64,000 nucleotides of DNA from Acinetobacter sp. 10FS3-1. Lineage in GTDB: Bacteria > Pseudomonadota > Gammaproteobacteria > Pseudomonadales > Moraxellaceae. The position numbers were made by a program, and so were the translations under genes. The stretch covers positions 992,001 through 1,056,000 of the forward strand of contig NZ_CP039143.1 of the NCBI RefSeq assembly GCF_013343215.1, written 5' to 3'. Positions 17,773 through 28,776 of the stretch are shown in pieces; position 1 is the stretch's first letter; the number at the start of each line of letters is the position of its first letter. The notes under the pieces were generated by a model. It had not been told where the DNA came from. It was given only the letters and a program-made list of their open reading frames with translations, and ran no database searches.

Positions 17773-19095
17773 ATGGCGACTCCTAATCCATCTTCAGAAA
17801 ATATGCTGGAACGTCTGTTTAAGCTGAGTGAGAACAAAACCAGTTTCCGTATAGAAGTTCTGGCTGGTGTAACTACATTTTTAACCATGTGTTACATCAT
17901 TATTGTCAATCCAATGATTTTATCCGAAACCGGGATGGATCATGGGGCTGTCTTTGTTGCAACCTGTCTTGCAGCGGCTATTGGCTGTTTTGTGATGGGT
18001 TTAATCGCAAAATATCCGATTGCACTGGCACCGGGTATGGGGCTCAATGCCTTCTTTACTTATTCTGTCTGTCTGGGAATGGGGGTGCCTTGGCAAACCG
18101 CATTGGGTGCGGTATTTGTCTCGGGGCTGGTCTTTATTGCGATCAGCCTGTTCAAGATTCGAGAGGCAATTGTAAATGCGATTCCAATGTCGCTCAAACT
18201 GGCGATTGGTGGGGGTATTGGTCTATTTCTGGCGCTGATTGCCCTCAAAAATGCGGGAATCATTGTTGATAATCCGGCTACTCTGGTCGGTTTGGGAGAT
18301 TTAAAGCAACCTTCAGTATTGCTGGCTTTATTTGGTTTTCTGATGGTGGTGGTCATGCATCACTTTAAGGTGCGTGGTTCAATTATCATCAGTATTCTGG
18401 TGTTAACCGCAATTTCTGCTGCAATGGGCTTAAGCGAGTTTAAAGGCGTTGTAGGTGCGGTACCTTCGATTGCTCCAACCTTCATGCAAATGGACTTTGA
18501 CGGCTTGTTTACCGCAAGCTTGATTGGTGTCATTTTTGTTTTCTTTCTGGTCGATCTGTTTGACTCAACTGGTACGTTGGTTGGCGTTTCTCATCGCGCA
18601 GGCCTACTAAAAGATGGCAAGTTGCCACGTTTGAAAAAAGCATTATTTGCCGACTCGTCTGCCATTGTTGCCGGTGCTGCATTGGGTACATCGTCTACAA
18701 CCCCTTATATCGAGTCTTCTGCAGGTGTCGCAGCGGGTGGTCGTACCGGCTTAACCGCAGTAATTGTTGGTCTGTTATTTATTGCCTGTCTGTTTTTTGC
18801 TCCATTGGCACAATCAGTGCCCGGATTTGCCACTGCACCTGCCTTATTGTTTGTGGGTGTATTGATGATTCAGGGCATCGTACATATTGACTGGAACGAT
18901 ATTACAGAAGCAGTACCAGCATTTTTAACCATTGTATTTATGCCATTTACCTACTCAATTGCAGATGGTATTGCAATGGGTTTTATCAGCTATGCATTGA
19001 TCAAGCTACTGACCGGTCAAGCGAAGACCGTACCTTATATGGTATGGATTGTCGCTGTGCTGTGGGCCATTAAATTTGCGATGTTTGGCGGTTAA
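17773..19095 (+). CDS. NCS2-family purine permease (AzgA-like)
   Basis: A 440-residue inner-membrane nucleobase transporter of the AzgA branch of NCS2, which carries adenine or guanine/hypoxanthine by proton symport. Family landmarks: FRIEVLAGVTTFLTMCYII near the N-terminus, the APGMGLNAFF loop, DLFDSTGTLVGV and the SSTTPYIESSAGVAAGGRTG signature. About 12-14 membrane helices are expected. It lies 70 bp upstream of an adenine deaminase gene in the same direction, pointing to adenine (or hypoxanthine) as cargo. Expression is probably set by the leader hairpins upstream. Confidence 0.9.
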   Translation: MATPNPSSENMLERLFKLSENKTSFRIEVLAGVTTFLTMCYIIIVNPMILSETGMDHGAVFVATCLAAAIGCFVMGLIAKYPIALAPGMGLNAFFTYSVCLGMGVPWQTALGAVFVSGLVFIAISLFKIREAIVNAIPMSLKLAIGGGIGLFLALIALKNAGIIVDNPATLVGLGDLKQPSVLLALFGFLMVVVMHHFKVRGSIIISILVLTAISAAMGLSEFKGVVGAVPSIAPTFMQMDFDGLFTASLIGVIFVFFLVDLFDSTGTLVGVSHRAGLLKDGKLPRLKKALFADSSAIVAGAALGTSSTTPYIESSAGVAAGGRTGLTAVIVGLLFIACLFFAPLAQSVPGFATAPALLFVGVLMIQGIVHIDWNDITEAVPAFLTIVFMPFTYSIADGIAMGFISYALIKLLTGQAKTVPYMVWIVAVLWAIKFAMFGG

Positions 19096-19109
19096 TTTTT
19101 CTATATTTG

Positions 19110-19143
19110 GAAAGGGTGTAAACTCGGTTTGCGCCCTTTTTTA
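19110..19143 (+). terminator. Terminator after the NCS2 permease gene
   Basis: AAAGGGTGTAAAC pairs with GTTTGCGCCCTTT (one G-T and a small mismatch), then a T-run. The deaminase gene begins 25 bp later, so it probably has partial read-through or its own promoter. Confidence 0.8.
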
Positions 19144-19159
19144 TTTTCGGGATTTATGA

Positions 19160-20170
<1,011 letters not shown>

Positions 20171-20234
20171 GACCTAAAGCCTGCAAAAGACAGGACATAC
20201 GCTGTCTTTGCTTGCTCAATTGAATGAATTGAAC

Positions 20235-20585
20235 ATGAACGTAAAATTATTGTGGCCAATGATTGCTGCTACCCTGATGAGTTCTGCCTGTAGCGATACC
20301 AGTATGGCCCGGAAAGCCCTGAAGCCTGTCATTGAATATCAGTGTAGCCAAGAGCTGAAAAGTTCTAAAGTCTGGAAAATAGGCACTTATCTGATGAGTG
20401 AATTACAGCAGCAAAAACTGGAAAAAGAGGTGTGTGGCTGCGTTGGTGAACATGCGCTGAAAGAGATACCGGCTACCACCTTATTAAAAGCCACTGTGGA
20501 TGAGGAACTTAAGGCTGAGCTGACCAAGCAGGCAATTGCCAATAGTCTAAAAGGCTGTGCCACTGAGTATCTTCAAAATAAATAG
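20235..20585 (+). CDS. Small lipoprotein with CGC motif, paralogue A
   Basis: A 116-residue predicted lipoprotein: signal MNVKLLWPMIAATLMSSAC, with Cys at residue 19 as acylation site. The mature part has CSQELKSSKVWKIGTYLM and then EVCGCVGEHAL, ending KGCATEYLQNK, a four-cysteine pattern. The same pattern occurs in the gene at 21523-21897 (CTTELNNVPAW … EICGCVSEKA … HACVAEALN), so the two are paralogues. The ATG at 20235 gives the clean signal peptide. The function is unknown. The paired cysteines suggest disulfides in the periplasm. Confidence 0.72.
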   Translation: MNVKLLWPMIAATLMSSACSDTSMARKALKPVIEYQCSQELKSSKVWKIGTYLMSELQQQKLEKEVCGCVGEHALKEIPATTLLKATVDEELKAELTKQAIANSLKGCATEYLQNK

Positions 20586-21522
20586 CCTAAGCTATTAGTG
20601 CTATTTATTTGATTCTGCAATTATTTGGGGGTATGTCATGCTCTTCAGCACATGATCTTTATTGAAAAATTGATGTTTGAACGCCACTGTAATATGACTG
20701 AGCAATCAGACTGCTAGCATTCAGGATAGCCAGATAGCTAGTGGTTTGACAATACTAGTCATGGCTGGATTTTCTGAAATCAGAGCAAGCACATTAAATA
20801 AATATAAGACACGCGCCTAGCCTAAGCTCTAGCGATATGGGCAACCAGTAAGATGCATGACGATTAACAAGAAATATAAAGCCAGATGACCACATGTGCC
20901 ATTTTTCATTAAGGGAGACATGCTAGCAGCCAGCTCTGGCTACGATAAAAATAATGTCATGATCCAGTGCAGCCACTATGTTGTAGGCGGGTGATATTTT
21001 GCTTTGTATGCTGTTATTACCAAGTTGGAAAGATAGCCAGATCCGTGTCAAACATAGAGGAGAGAAGCAATTCTAAATCTGCAAGGCTGTCCGTCGCATT
21101 CATGTCGCATTTGGCTGGCTGTAGATTAGGTTGTTCTCTTTGATGAATAGCGGCTGGCGCTGTAAGCTAAAATTGAGCAGATCAGGCATGAAACCTAGGA
21201 AATATCGAGACTATTGTCAGGCTTCATAAAATCTGAAAAATTTTTTAGCTACCTAAGCAAGAACAAAGCATCACTTTGTTCATAGCATAGGAGGATCAGT
21301 ATGTTTTTTACTGCTACCTCATTATGAGACATTCATTTAGAATGACTCAATTTCCTGCCTCTTTCCTTATATCAGCTAAAAAATCTTGCGAGATATCTTC
21401 CTTACTTCGCAAACAGGTGAATGATTAACAGAGTCTAAGCGGTTTTGTTATTTTTAGATTCCTTAATCATTGGAATTTCGGCACAATACCCCATATTTTT
21501 CTATTTGAAAAAGGACATCCTG
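20586..21522. other. Long gene-free, apparently decayed stretch between lipoprotein paralogues
   Basis: No frame of useful length on either strand. Minus-strand fragments look protein-like but are broken by stops (for example ALISENPAMTSIVKPLAIWL around 20730-20790, and WHMWSSGFIFLVNRHASYWL around 20840-20900). This suggests a decayed gene, possibly for a membrane protein. A tiny frame at 21301-21327 sits behind a good AGGAGG but is only 8 codons. Confidence 0.45.
21369..21398 (-). repeat. 30-bp dispersed repeat, copy 2 (mate at 2063-2092)
   Basis: Differs at one base from copy 1. The minus strand reads EDISQDFLADIRKEAGN then stop, again a short gene tail preceded by in-frame stops. Confidence 0.6.
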
Positions 21523-21897
21523 ATGAAAAAAATAGTAGCTGTGATGGCTCCCCTGGCTCTGCTTCTTTCTGCATGTGCAGCCACAGGCCCAGAGAACACT
21601 CAGCCAAGCACAAGCCAGCAATTGGGTACAGCGGCCTTAAAAATTGCAATCAATGCAAAATGTACAACTGAATTGAATAATGTGCCTGCTTGGCAGACAG
21701 TCACCCGATTGATGACGGCTACGCAAAAACAGGAAGTCCAGACAGAAATCTGTGGCTGTGTGAGTGAAAAAGCACCACAAAGCGTGACAGCCGTTGATTT
21801 GGCAACAGCTGCTATTGATCCTGCTGCGCGCGCAACAATTGTAAGCAATGTCGTAGCAAAAACGATTCACGCCTGTGTCGCAGAAGCTCTAAACTAA
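21523..21897 (+). CDS. Small lipoprotein with CGC motif, paralogue B
   Basis: A 124-residue predicted lipoprotein. The signal MKKIVAVMAPLALLLSAC has a textbook lipobox (LSAC), with AAGGA 8-12 bases upstream of the ATG at 21523. After a low-complexity linker (GPENTQPSTSQQ) the mature domain aligns with the protein at 20235: conserved KC/QC, VPAW/KVW, EICGC and a C-terminal HAC. The cysteine spacing is retained although overall identity is low. It is the nearest gene upstream of rnhB. The function is unknown. Confidence 0.8.
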   Translation: MKKIVAVMAPLALLLSACAATGPENTQPSTSQQLGTAALKIAINAKCTTELNNVPAWQTVTRLMTATQKQEVQTEICGCVSEKAPQSVTAVDLATAAIDPAARATIVSNVVAKTIHACVAEALN

Positions 21898-21941
21898 GCG
21901 GCAATGAAATTTGAATAGGCTGACAGGTACAGCCTATTTTT

Positions 21942-22544
21942 ATGGGAAATGAAATGAAAATTGCTGGTGTAGATGAAGCAGGGCGGGGTCCACTGGTGGG
22001 ATCGGTGGTGGCTGCGGCTGTAATTTTGGATCCGGATAATCCGATTGAAGGCTTGAACGATTCTAAAAAGCTCAGTGAAAAGAAACGGGAAAAGCTTTTT
22101 ATCGAAATTCAGGAAAAAGCCTTGGCTTGGGCCATTGCAGAGGCGTCAGCAGCTGAAATTGATGAACACAATATTTTACAGGCCTCATTATTGGCGATGC
22201 GCCGTGCCGTAGAAGCCTTAAATCTCCAGCCGGATCATGTGCTGGTGGATGGTAATAAAGTCCCTCAAGGTCTGATGATGAGTTGTGAGGCGGTTGTAGG
22301 GGGAGATGCTTTACATGCTGAAATCTCCGCAGCCAGTATTCTGGCTAAAGTCAGCCGTGATCGTCAGATGCTGGAGATGGACCAGAAATATCCGCAATTT
22401 GGTTTTGCCAAACATAAGGGCTATCCGACCAAAGCGCATTTTGAAGCCATTGCTTTACACGGTGTAATTGATGAACACCGTCGCAGTTTTGGGCCGGTAA
22501 AGAAAGTCTTGGCAGCTGTACTTGAGCAGCAGCAAGCAGTTTAA
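21942..22544 (+). CDS. rnhB: Ribonuclease HII
   Basis: Cleaves RNA in RNA-DNA hybrids and removes misincorporated ribonucleotides. It has 200 residues. Active-site motifs: [12 protein letters not shown] (Asp, Glu), VLVDGNKVP (Asp) and [12 protein letters not shown]. The C-terminal [16 protein letters not shown] block is typical. Two starts are possible: the ATG at 21942, and an ATG at 21954 that has GGGAA five bases upstream and may be the better one. It is followed by a bidirectional terminator shared with csrA. Confidence 0.93.
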   Translation: MGNEMKIAGVDEAGRGPLVGSVVAAAVILDPDNPIEGLNDSKKLSEKKREKLFIEIQEKALAWAIAEASAAEIDEHNILQASLLAMRRAVEALNLQPDHVLVDGNKVPQGLMMSCEAVVGGDALHAEISAASILAKVSRDRQMLEMDQKYPQFGFAKHKGYPTKAHFEAIALHGVIDEHRRSFGPVKKVLAAVLEQQQAV

Positions 22545-22595
22545 ATCTTGATTTATACTGGGCTAAACGGTATAAAAGCGAAGGCAGATAAATTT

Positions 22596-22617
22596 AAAGC
22601 GGCTTTAAAGCCGCTTT
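22596..22617. terminator. Bidirectional terminator between rnhB and csrA
   Basis: AAAGCGGCTTT and AAAGCCGCTTT form a perfect 22-bp palindrome between convergent genes. Confidence 0.82.
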
Positions 22618-22632
22618 ATAATGGACACTTAA

Positions 22633-22887
22633 TTAACGGTTAAAGTTATTGGGTGTCTGATTTTCATCTTCATACGAAGGTTGATAATCCTGATCGATAT
22701 GTTGAAGATGTTCATGCATCGCGCGTTCATGCTGGATACGTTGGTAAATCTCTTCACGGTGCACAGAGACTTCTTTTGGAGCATTGACCCCAATACGAAC
22801 CTGATTACCTTTTACGCCAAGTACAGTCACACTGACCTGGTCTCCAATCATTAAAGTTTCCCCGACACGTCGAGTCAAAATCAGCAT
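22633..22887 (-). CDS. csrA: Carbon storage regulator, long form (84 aa)
   Basis: Dimeric RNA-binding translational regulator recognising GGA motifs. The first 55 residues are the canonical fold: [16 protein letters not shown], then [19 protein letters not shown] and HREEIYQRI. The RNA-contact residues (L4, R6, R7, R44-equivalent) are present. The C-terminus is extended by about 25 residues relative to the 61-residue E. coli protein (hydrophilic, His/Gln/Asn/Asp rich), as in other Acinetobacter. The ribosome binding site AAGGAGAAA is strong and contains a GGA, so autoregulation is possible. It lies downstream of alaS-lysC in the same direction, an order shared with pseudomonads. Confidence 0.94.
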   Translation of the reverse strand: MLILTRRVGETLMIGDQVSVTVLGVKGNQVRIGVNAPKEVSVHREEIYQRIQHERAMHEHLQHIDQDYQPSYEDENQTPNNFNR

Positions 22888-23046
22888 GTTTTTCTCCTTG
22901 CAAAACGCAAAACCTGCAATTTATTGATGTACTAAAAACACAACCTAAAATCACAAAAATAAAATTTGAACCAAAAAAAGCCTGTTAGCTAAGCTACAGA
23001 TTTGAATCTGTCCAAATTTACAAAAAATTCCTTAGGCTTAATATAA

Positions 23047-23080
23047 CAGAGCCACTATAAAAAAAACTATAGTGGCTCTG
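23047..23080. terminator. Strong hairpin between lysC and csrA
   Basis: A perfect 13-bp stem (23047-23059 with 23068-23080) with an A-rich loop, placed just after the lysC stop on the minus strand. The minus-strand tail is only weakly T-rich, so termination may be partial. Confidence 0.65.
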
Positions 23081-23138
23081 CATTTTTGTAGAGATTTATA
23101 AAATACTGTCAGACAAACGCAGTATTTTGCAGGTTCTC

Positions 23139-24419
23139 TTAAGCGCGTGCGTTAGATTCACCTTGTTCGCGGTCTAGACCGAAGGTAGTGTGAAGTGAAC
23201 GAACGGCAAGCTCCAGATAATTCTCTTCGATGATCACTGAAATTTTGATTTCAGATGTAGAGATCATCAGGATGTTGATACTTTCATCCGCCAGAGCAGT
23301 GAACATTTTGCTGGCCACGCCTGCATGAGAGCGCATGCCTACACCAACAATCGATACTTTTACGATGTCATCACGAGTTGCCACTTCACGTGCACCAATT
23401 GCGCGGGCTGTTTCTTCCAAAATAGCTTTGGCTTTGGCGAGTTCACTACGATTAACAGTAAAGGTGAAGTCCGTTGTACCATCTTCTTCAACGTTCTGGA
23501 TAATCATATCCACTTCGACATTGGCATCACCAATTGGCTTCAAGATTTTAGACGCAATACCGGGTTCATCAGGAACACCTAAGATAGTCAGTTTTGCTTC
23601 GTCACGATTAAATGCGATACCCGAGATGATTGGCTGTTCCATATTGTCTTCCGATTCAGTAGTAATAAGAGTTCCGACGTTATTTTTGAAGTCTTCGTCA
23701 AATGCGCCATCGTCCTCATTATCAAAGCTTGATAATACGCGTAAAGGTACCTGGTACTTGCCTGCAAATTCAACAGAGCGAATCTGTAGAACTTTAGAGC
23801 CTAAAGACGCCATTTCCAGCATTTCTTCAAAAGAAATACGGTCTACTTTTTTCGCTTTAGGTGCAACACGTGGGTCCGTGGTATACACGCCGTCAACATC
23901 TGTGTAAATCTGGCATTCATCGGCTTTTAATGCAGCAGCAAGGGCAACACCCGAGGTATCAGAACCTCCACGGCCTAAAGTGGTTGTATTGCCATTGGCA
24001 TCAAAACCCTGGAAGCCTGCAACCACAATTACACGGCCTGCATCAAGGTTCTCGGTCAACACTGCAGTATCGATAGACTCAATACGTGCCTTGGTGAACG
24101 AACTGTCAGTTTTAATACCAACCTGGCGACCGGTAAGGGAAGTCGCTGCCACGCCAATTGAGTTGAGCGCCATCGCCAACATGGAAATCGTTACCTGCTC
24201 ACCCGTAGAAACCATCTGGTCAAGCTCACGTGGGTCAGGGGTTTCGGTAATGGCCTTCGCGAGAGCAAGCAAGCGGTTGGTTTCACCACTCATAGCAGAT
24301 ACAACCACAACCACCTTGTGGCCATGGTCATGCCAGCGCTTCACACGACGAGCAACATTTAAAATGCGCTCGGGAGTACCCATTGAGGTACCGCCATATT
24401 TTTGAACGATTAATGCCAT
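23139..24419 (-). CDS. lysC: Aspartate kinase
   Basis: First step of the aspartate pathway (lysine, threonine, methionine, diaminopimelate). The 426-residue protein has the kinase domain with VQKYGGTSMGTPERI at the N-terminus, VVVVSAMSGETN, GRGGSDTSGVALAAAL and YTDVDGVYTTDPR. Two ACT domains at about 265-420 mediate feedback by lysine and/or threonine. An internal Met at the start of the regulatory part (MEQPIISGIAF, about residue 262) resembles the separate beta-subunit start found in alpha2beta2 aspartokinases, so an internal product is possible. It lies 65 bp downstream of alaS. Confidence 0.95.
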   Translation of the reverse strand: MALIVQKYGGTSMGTPERILNVARRVKRWHDHGHKVVVVVSAMSGETNRLLALAKAITETPDPRELDQMVSTGEQVTISMLAMALNSIGVAATSLTGRQVGIKTDSSFTKARIESIDTAVLTENLDAGRVIVVAGFQGFDANGNTTTLGRGGSDTSGVALAAALKADECQIYTDVDGVYTTDPRVAPKAKKVDRISFEEMLEMASLGSKVLQIRSVEFAGKYQVPLRVLSSFDNEDDGAFDEDFKNNVGTLITTESEDNMEQPIISGIAFNRDEAKLTILGVPDEPGIASKILKPIGDANVEVDMIIQNVEEDGTTDFTFTVNRSELAKAKAILEETARAIGAREVATRDDIVKVSIVGVGMRSHAGVASKMFTALADESINILMISTSEIKISVIIEENYLELAVRSLHTTFGLDREQGESNARA

Positions 24420-24484
24420 AGTTGTTCCATCTAAACCATGACCCTGATCTACCTATCAGAGTCAGTTACACAAAATGAAGTTTT

Positions 24485-27163
24485 TTATTTTGCTTGCAGC
24501 CAGGCTGACAGATCAGCCATGACAGGAGCAAACTTCTCGTTAAGTGGCGCGCCACCTTGTGCCAAGTCAGGTTTACCACCACCTTTACCGCCTAGCTCAG
24601 TCGCCAGATGTTTGATGATGTCACCTGCTTTAATAGACGCAGTAAAGTCCTTCGCTACAGATGCGATCAAGCTCACCTTGTCACCCTCTACACCTGCAAG
24701 CACAATGACTGCATTTTCTAATTTTGATTTCACACCATCATGTAGGTTGCGCAGTGATTTGGCATCCACGCCTTCAACAGTGGTAATCAGTGTTTTGCGA
24801 CCAGCAAGTTCTTGAACCTGGCTTAACAGTTCGCCCGCTTGTAAGTTCGCCAGCTTTTGATTGAGCTGTTCAATCTGTTTTTGCAGGCGGGATGCGGTAT
24901 CTACCAGTGCTTCAACTTTTTCAATCGTTTGATCTTTCTGTGCTTTTAACAGACCATTAATAGTGTTGATGTCGCGATCTGCTTTTTGCGCCACTTCTAT
25001 CGCTTTAGTGCCGGTCACTGCTTCGATACGACGTATACCCGCCGCAACACCACCTTCAGAGGTAATTTTAAACAGGCCAATGTCACCTGTGCGTTTGACG
25101 TGAATACCGCCACACAGTTCGATCGAGAAGTTTTTCTCATCAATCACTGAGCCCATAGAAAGTACGCGAACTTCATCACCATACTTTTCACCAAATAGCA
25201 TCATTGCGCCTTTGGCTTTGGCTGATTCAATGTCTAGAAGCTCAGTGGTCACGGGAGTGTTGGCAATTACTTCCGCATTCACAAGACGTTCAATTTCTTG
25301 CAGCTGTTCAAATGTTACAGGCTGGTCATTGGCAAAGTCAAAACGCAAGATGTCAGAGGCAACCAGGGAACCTTTTTGTTGAACGTGTGAACCTAGAGTT
25401 TGGCGCAGGGCAGCGTGTAACAGGTGAGTTGCAGAGTGGTTGCGTGCAGTGGCTGCACGGATGTCCGCTTTCACTGTTGCTTCTACGTTTTGAGTAACTT
25501 TTAAGTTACCCATAGTCACAATACCCTGGTGTACAAATGCACCGCCCGATTTTTTGGTATCTTGTACTTCAAAAATGCCTGTGTCGTTTTTGAAGAGTCC
25601 TGTATCACCAATCTGACCACCGCTTTCTGCATAGAACGGTGTCTGGTTGAGTACGATGAGTGCTTCATCGCCTTCAACGACTTCATCAACCTGTTCACCA
25701 TCTTTATAGATCGCGATGATTTGACCTTGGCCTTGAGTGGCATCATAGCCATCAAACTGGGTTTCACCTTCAACTTTAACCACGCTGTTATAGTCGATGG
25801 CAAATTTACCTGCATCGCGTGCACGTTGACGTTGTGCAGCCATTTCAACATCAAAGCCAGCTTCGTCAATGGTCAAATCACGCTCACGCGCGATATCTGC
25901 AGTCAGGTCGGTCGGGAAGCCATAGGTGTCATAAAGCTTGAATACTACTTCGCCCGGAATAACTGAACCTTTTAGATTTGCCAGTTCGCCTTCAAGTAAT
26001 TTCAAACCTTGTTCAAGTGTTTTTGCAAACTGTTCTTCTTCTTTTAGCAATGCAGCTTCGATACGTGCTTTGTTTGCTTCAAGTTCAGGGTAAGCTTGAC
26101 CCATGATTTCAATTAAAGGTTGCAGCATTTTATGGAAGAATGAGCCAGTCGCACCCAGCTTGTTACCGTGACGAACCGCACGGCGGATAATACGGCGCAG
26201 TACATAGCCACGGCCTTCATTAGATGGATTGACACCATCAGCAATCAGGAAGCAGCAAGAACGGGCATGGTCAGCCACGACTTTTAATGAAGCAGGGTAC
26301 TGAACTGGCGTGCCTTTATCGGCAGCTTCAGCTTGAAGTGTGGCAGTATCCAGACCAATGATTTCAGCCGCAGCCTTAAGCAAGTGCTGGAACAGGTCAA
26401 TTTCGTAGTTGGAATTCACATGTTGCAGAACAGCAGAAATACGTTCCAGGCCCATGCCGGTATCTACAGAAGGTGCTGGAAGCGGGTGAAGCACGCCATC
26501 TGCAGTACGGTTGAACTGCATAAAGACGTTGTTCCAGATTTCAATGAAACGATCACCATCTTCTTCAGGTGTGCCTGGCAAGCCGCCCCAGATATGCTCG
26601 CCATGGTCAAAGAAGATTTCAGAACATGGACCGCAAGGACCGGTGTCACCCATCGCCCAGAAGTTGTCTGATGCGTATTTTTCGCCTTTATTATCACCAA
26701 TACGAATAATACGGCTTGCATCTAGGCCAATTTCTTTGTTCCAGATGTCGAAGGCTTCGTCATCGGTGTGGTAAACAGTGGCATACAGTTTATCTTTAGG
26801 CAGTGCCAGCCAGTCGTCACCTGTCAGGAAGTCCCAGGCAAATTTGATCGCATCCCGTTTGAAGTAATCACCAAAAGAGAAGTTACCCAGCATTTCAAAG
26901 AAAGTATGGTGACGTGCGGTATAGCCAACGTTGTCCAGGTCATTATGCTTACCGCCAGCACGGACACATTTCTGTGATGACACTGCACGCACATAGTCAC
27001 GCTTTTCAAGCCCTAGGAAGCAGTCTTTGAACTGGTTCATCCCTGCGTTGGTAAACAGCAAGGTAGGATCATTGGCCGGTACCAGAGAACTCGAAGCGAC
27101 ACGTGTATGCCCTTGCGATTCAAAGTAACGCAAAAATGCTTCACGAATTTCAGCTGATGTCAT
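24485..27163 (-). CDS. alaS: Alanyl-tRNA synthetase
   Basis: Charges tRNA-Ala. 892 residues from the ATG at 27163, where the family N-terminus [16 protein letters not shown] begins. Seven codons upstream to 27184 lack family support. Domains: class II catalytic core (residues about 1-250, [31 protein letters not shown]), tRNA recognition, and editing domain with zinc ligands in [11 protein letters not shown] and [16 protein letters not shown]-Ala oligomerisation/DHHA1 tail follows, ending with the [14 protein letters not shown] signature. Complete and uninterrupted. Confidence 0.97.
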   Translation of the reverse strand: MTSAEIREAFLRYFESQGHTRVASSSLVPANDPTLLFTNAGMNQFKDCFLGLEKRDYVRAVSSQKCVRAGGKHNDLDNVGYTARHHTFFEMLGNFSFGDYFKRDAIKFAWDFLTGDDWLALPKDKLYATVYHTDDEAFDIWNKEIGLDASRIIRIGDNKGEKYASDNFWAMGDTGPCGPCSEIFFDHGEHIWGGLPGTPEEDGDRFIEIWNNVFMQFNRTADGVLHPLPAPSVDTGMGLERISAVLQHVNSNYEIDLFQHLLKAAAEIIGLDTATLQAEAADKGTPVQYPASLKVVADHARSCCFLIADGVNPSNEGRGYVLRRIIRRAVRHGNKLGATGSFFHKMLQPLIEIMGQAYPELEANKARIEAALLKEEEQFAKTLEQGLKLLEGELANLKGSVIPGEVVFKLYDTYGFPTDLTADIARERDLTIDEAGFDVEMAAQRQRARDAGKFAIDYNSVVKVEGETQFDGYDATQGQGQIIAIYKDGEQVDEVVEGDEALIVLNQTPFYAESGGQIGDTGLFKNDTGIFEVQDTKKSGGAFVHQGIVTMGNLKVTQNVEATVKADIRAATARNHSATHLLHAALRQTLGSHVQQKGSLVASDILRFDFANDQPVTFEQLQEIERLVNAEVIANTPVTTELLDIESAKAKGAMMLFGEKYGDEVRVLSMGSVIDEKNFSIELCGGIHVKRTGDIGLFKITSEGGVAAGIRRIEAVTGTKAIEVAQKADRDINTINGLLKAQKDQTIEKVEALVDTASRLQKQIEQLNQKLANLQAGELLSQVQELAGRKTLITTVEGVDAKSLRNLHDGVKSKLENAVIVLAGVEGDKVSLIASVAKDFTASIKAGDIIKHLATELGGKGGGKPDLAQGGAPLNEKFAPVMADLSAWLQAK

Positions 27164-27389
27164 AAAACGAGTACTCACAACCAAGTCACTCCATAATTTC
27201 TGGTTTGGCTAAAAGCAGGACAGTCTGACAAGAGGGTAAGTTCTTTGCTGCCGTGCAGGCTTAAATTTTTAAAAACGCCAAATTATAACGGAAAATGCCT
27301 GTTCGACCAATCATTTTAAAATCAATTGCTATGATTTATTTGCAGGGGCAGGCCGGAGATTTTCCAAATTAAAACTTATAAAGAAGAAT

Positions 27390-27527
27390 ATGACATTTCA
27401 GGCTTTTTTGAGCAGACTGAAAAACTGGATTTCTGAATATGGTCTGTTTGATCGGAAATGGAAACATCGAAAATTCCTATTTTCCCTAAAGTTTTTGCGG
27501 TACTGTGAGAGAAATCCATTAATATAG
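27390..27527 (+). CDS. Small basic protein, 45 aa (candidate)
   Basis: A short frame with AAGAAGA just before the ATG. The protein (MTFQAFLSRLKNWISEYGLF … RKFLFSLKFLRY) is basic and amphipathic, without a clear membrane segment. It lies alone between divergent alaS and gap, ending 36 bp before the gap ATG, so it would share the gap transcript. No family recognised. Confidence 0.3.
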   Translation: MTFQAFLSRLKNWISEYGLFDRKWKHRKFLFSLKFLRYCERNPLI

Positions 27528-27563
27528 AAGCGTTTTTAATATCGGCACATAAAAGGTTAGGTC

Positions 27564-28592
27564 ATGCAACGAGTGGCAATCAATGGGTTTGGGCGTATTG
27601 GACGAAATGTGCTGCGTGCCTGGTTTGAAAATCCGAAAGCTTTTAATTTTGAGATTGTTGCCATTAACGATATTGCCAATGTCGAAACTTTACTGCATCT
27701 GTTCAAGTATGATTCAACGCATGGCCGTTTTCCTGGACAGGTGGACTTAAGCTATGATGCTGAACATATTTATCTGCATGTTGCCTATCAAGAGGCGTGC
27801 TTAAAAGTCCAGGTCTTATGCCAGGCCAATCCGGTGCAGTTGCCGTGGAAAAACCTGGAAGTCGATGTGGTGCTGGAGTGTACCGGTCTGTTCCGTTCCC
27901 GTGAAGCTGCGACCCAGCATATTCATGCCGGTGCAAAACGTGTGATTATCGGTGCAGCACCCTTCGATACGGTAGATGCCGCGATTGTATATGGCGTTAA
28001 CCATCATGAGGTCAAAGTGTCTGACCAGATCATTTCCAGTGTTTCCTGTACCACACAGGCTTTGGTTCCCTTGGTGAAAATCATTGATGATGCCTTTGGG
28101 ATAGATACCGCCCTGATGACAGAAATTCATGCCGTCACCGCAGATCAAAGTGTACTGGATCAGGCGCATCGTGATTTAAGACGTGCGCGGGCTTCGGGAC
28201 AGAATATTATTCCGACCACTTCAAGTGCGCTCGGTGCCTTAAAACAGGTCATGCCGAAAATGACTGACCGGATTGATGGATATTCAATACGGGTGCCAAC
28301 CATTAATGTGGCTGCAATTGACTTGACCTTTATTTCTCAGTTACCGATTACTGAGCACAACTTAAATGAAGTGCTGATCAAGGCGGCGCGTCAGGACTTT
28401 GCCGAGATTATGTCCGTCACTGATGAGCCTTTAGTATCTTCGGATTTCAACCATTCGCCTTATTCGCTGATCGTAGACCTGACCCAGACGCTGGTCATTG
28501 GGCATCAAGCCAAAGTCTTTGCCTGGTATGATAACGAATGGGGATATGCCAACCGCTTATTAGACCTCTGTGAGTCTTTTCAGTCACATTAA
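27564..28592 (+). CDS. gap: Glyceraldehyde-3-phosphate dehydrogenase-type protein
   Basis: A 342-residue NAD(P)-dependent aldehyde dehydrogenase of the Gap/Epd family. The Rossmann start VAINGFGRIGRNVLRAW, VVLECTGLFRS and the C-terminal WYDNEWGYANRLLDL are conserved. The catalytic Cys lies in SVSCTTQALVPL. The residue after Cys-Thr-Thr is Gln instead of the near-invariant Asn (SCTTN). HRDLRRARA marks the bacterial subgroup. In Acinetobacter, which lacks a complete Embden-Meyerhof pathway, such an enzyme would serve gluconeogenesis or erythrose-4-phosphate oxidation. It is monocistronic with a clear terminator. Confidence 0.88.
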   Translation: MQRVAINGFGRIGRNVLRAWFENPKAFNFEIVAINDIANVETLLHLFKYDSTHGRFPGQVDLSYDAEHIYLHVAYQEACLKVQVLCQANPVQLPWKNLEVDVVLECTGLFRSREAATQHIHAGAKRVIIGAAPFDTVDAAIVYGVNHHEVKVSDQIISSVSCTTQALVPLVKIIDDAFGIDTALMTEIHAVTADQSVLDQAHRDLRRARASGQNIIPTTSSALGALKQVMPKMTDRIDGYSIRVPTINVAAIDLTFISQLPITEHNLNEVLIKAARQDFAEIMSVTDEPLVSSDFNHSPYSLIVDLTQTLVIGHQAKVFAWYDNEWGYANRLLDLCESFQSH

Positions 28593-28603
28593 GTTTATTT
28601 TAC

Positions 28604-28630
28604 AAAAGCACCCTGAACCGGGTGCTTTTT
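28604..28630 (+). terminator. Terminator of gap
   Basis: AAAAGCACCC and GGGTGCTTTT arms with a T-run. Confidence 0.9.
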
Positions 28631-28776
28631 GATTAAAAGGCAGATAACAAACAGAGCGGCAGAACAGGAGTGAAGCAATTGATCGAAAAGCACTGGATTT
28701 ATGTATAAAAGCTCTATGAACTACAGGTTTTTTGGTTAAGATAAGGATAATTAAATGAAATAAGAGCAACGATACG

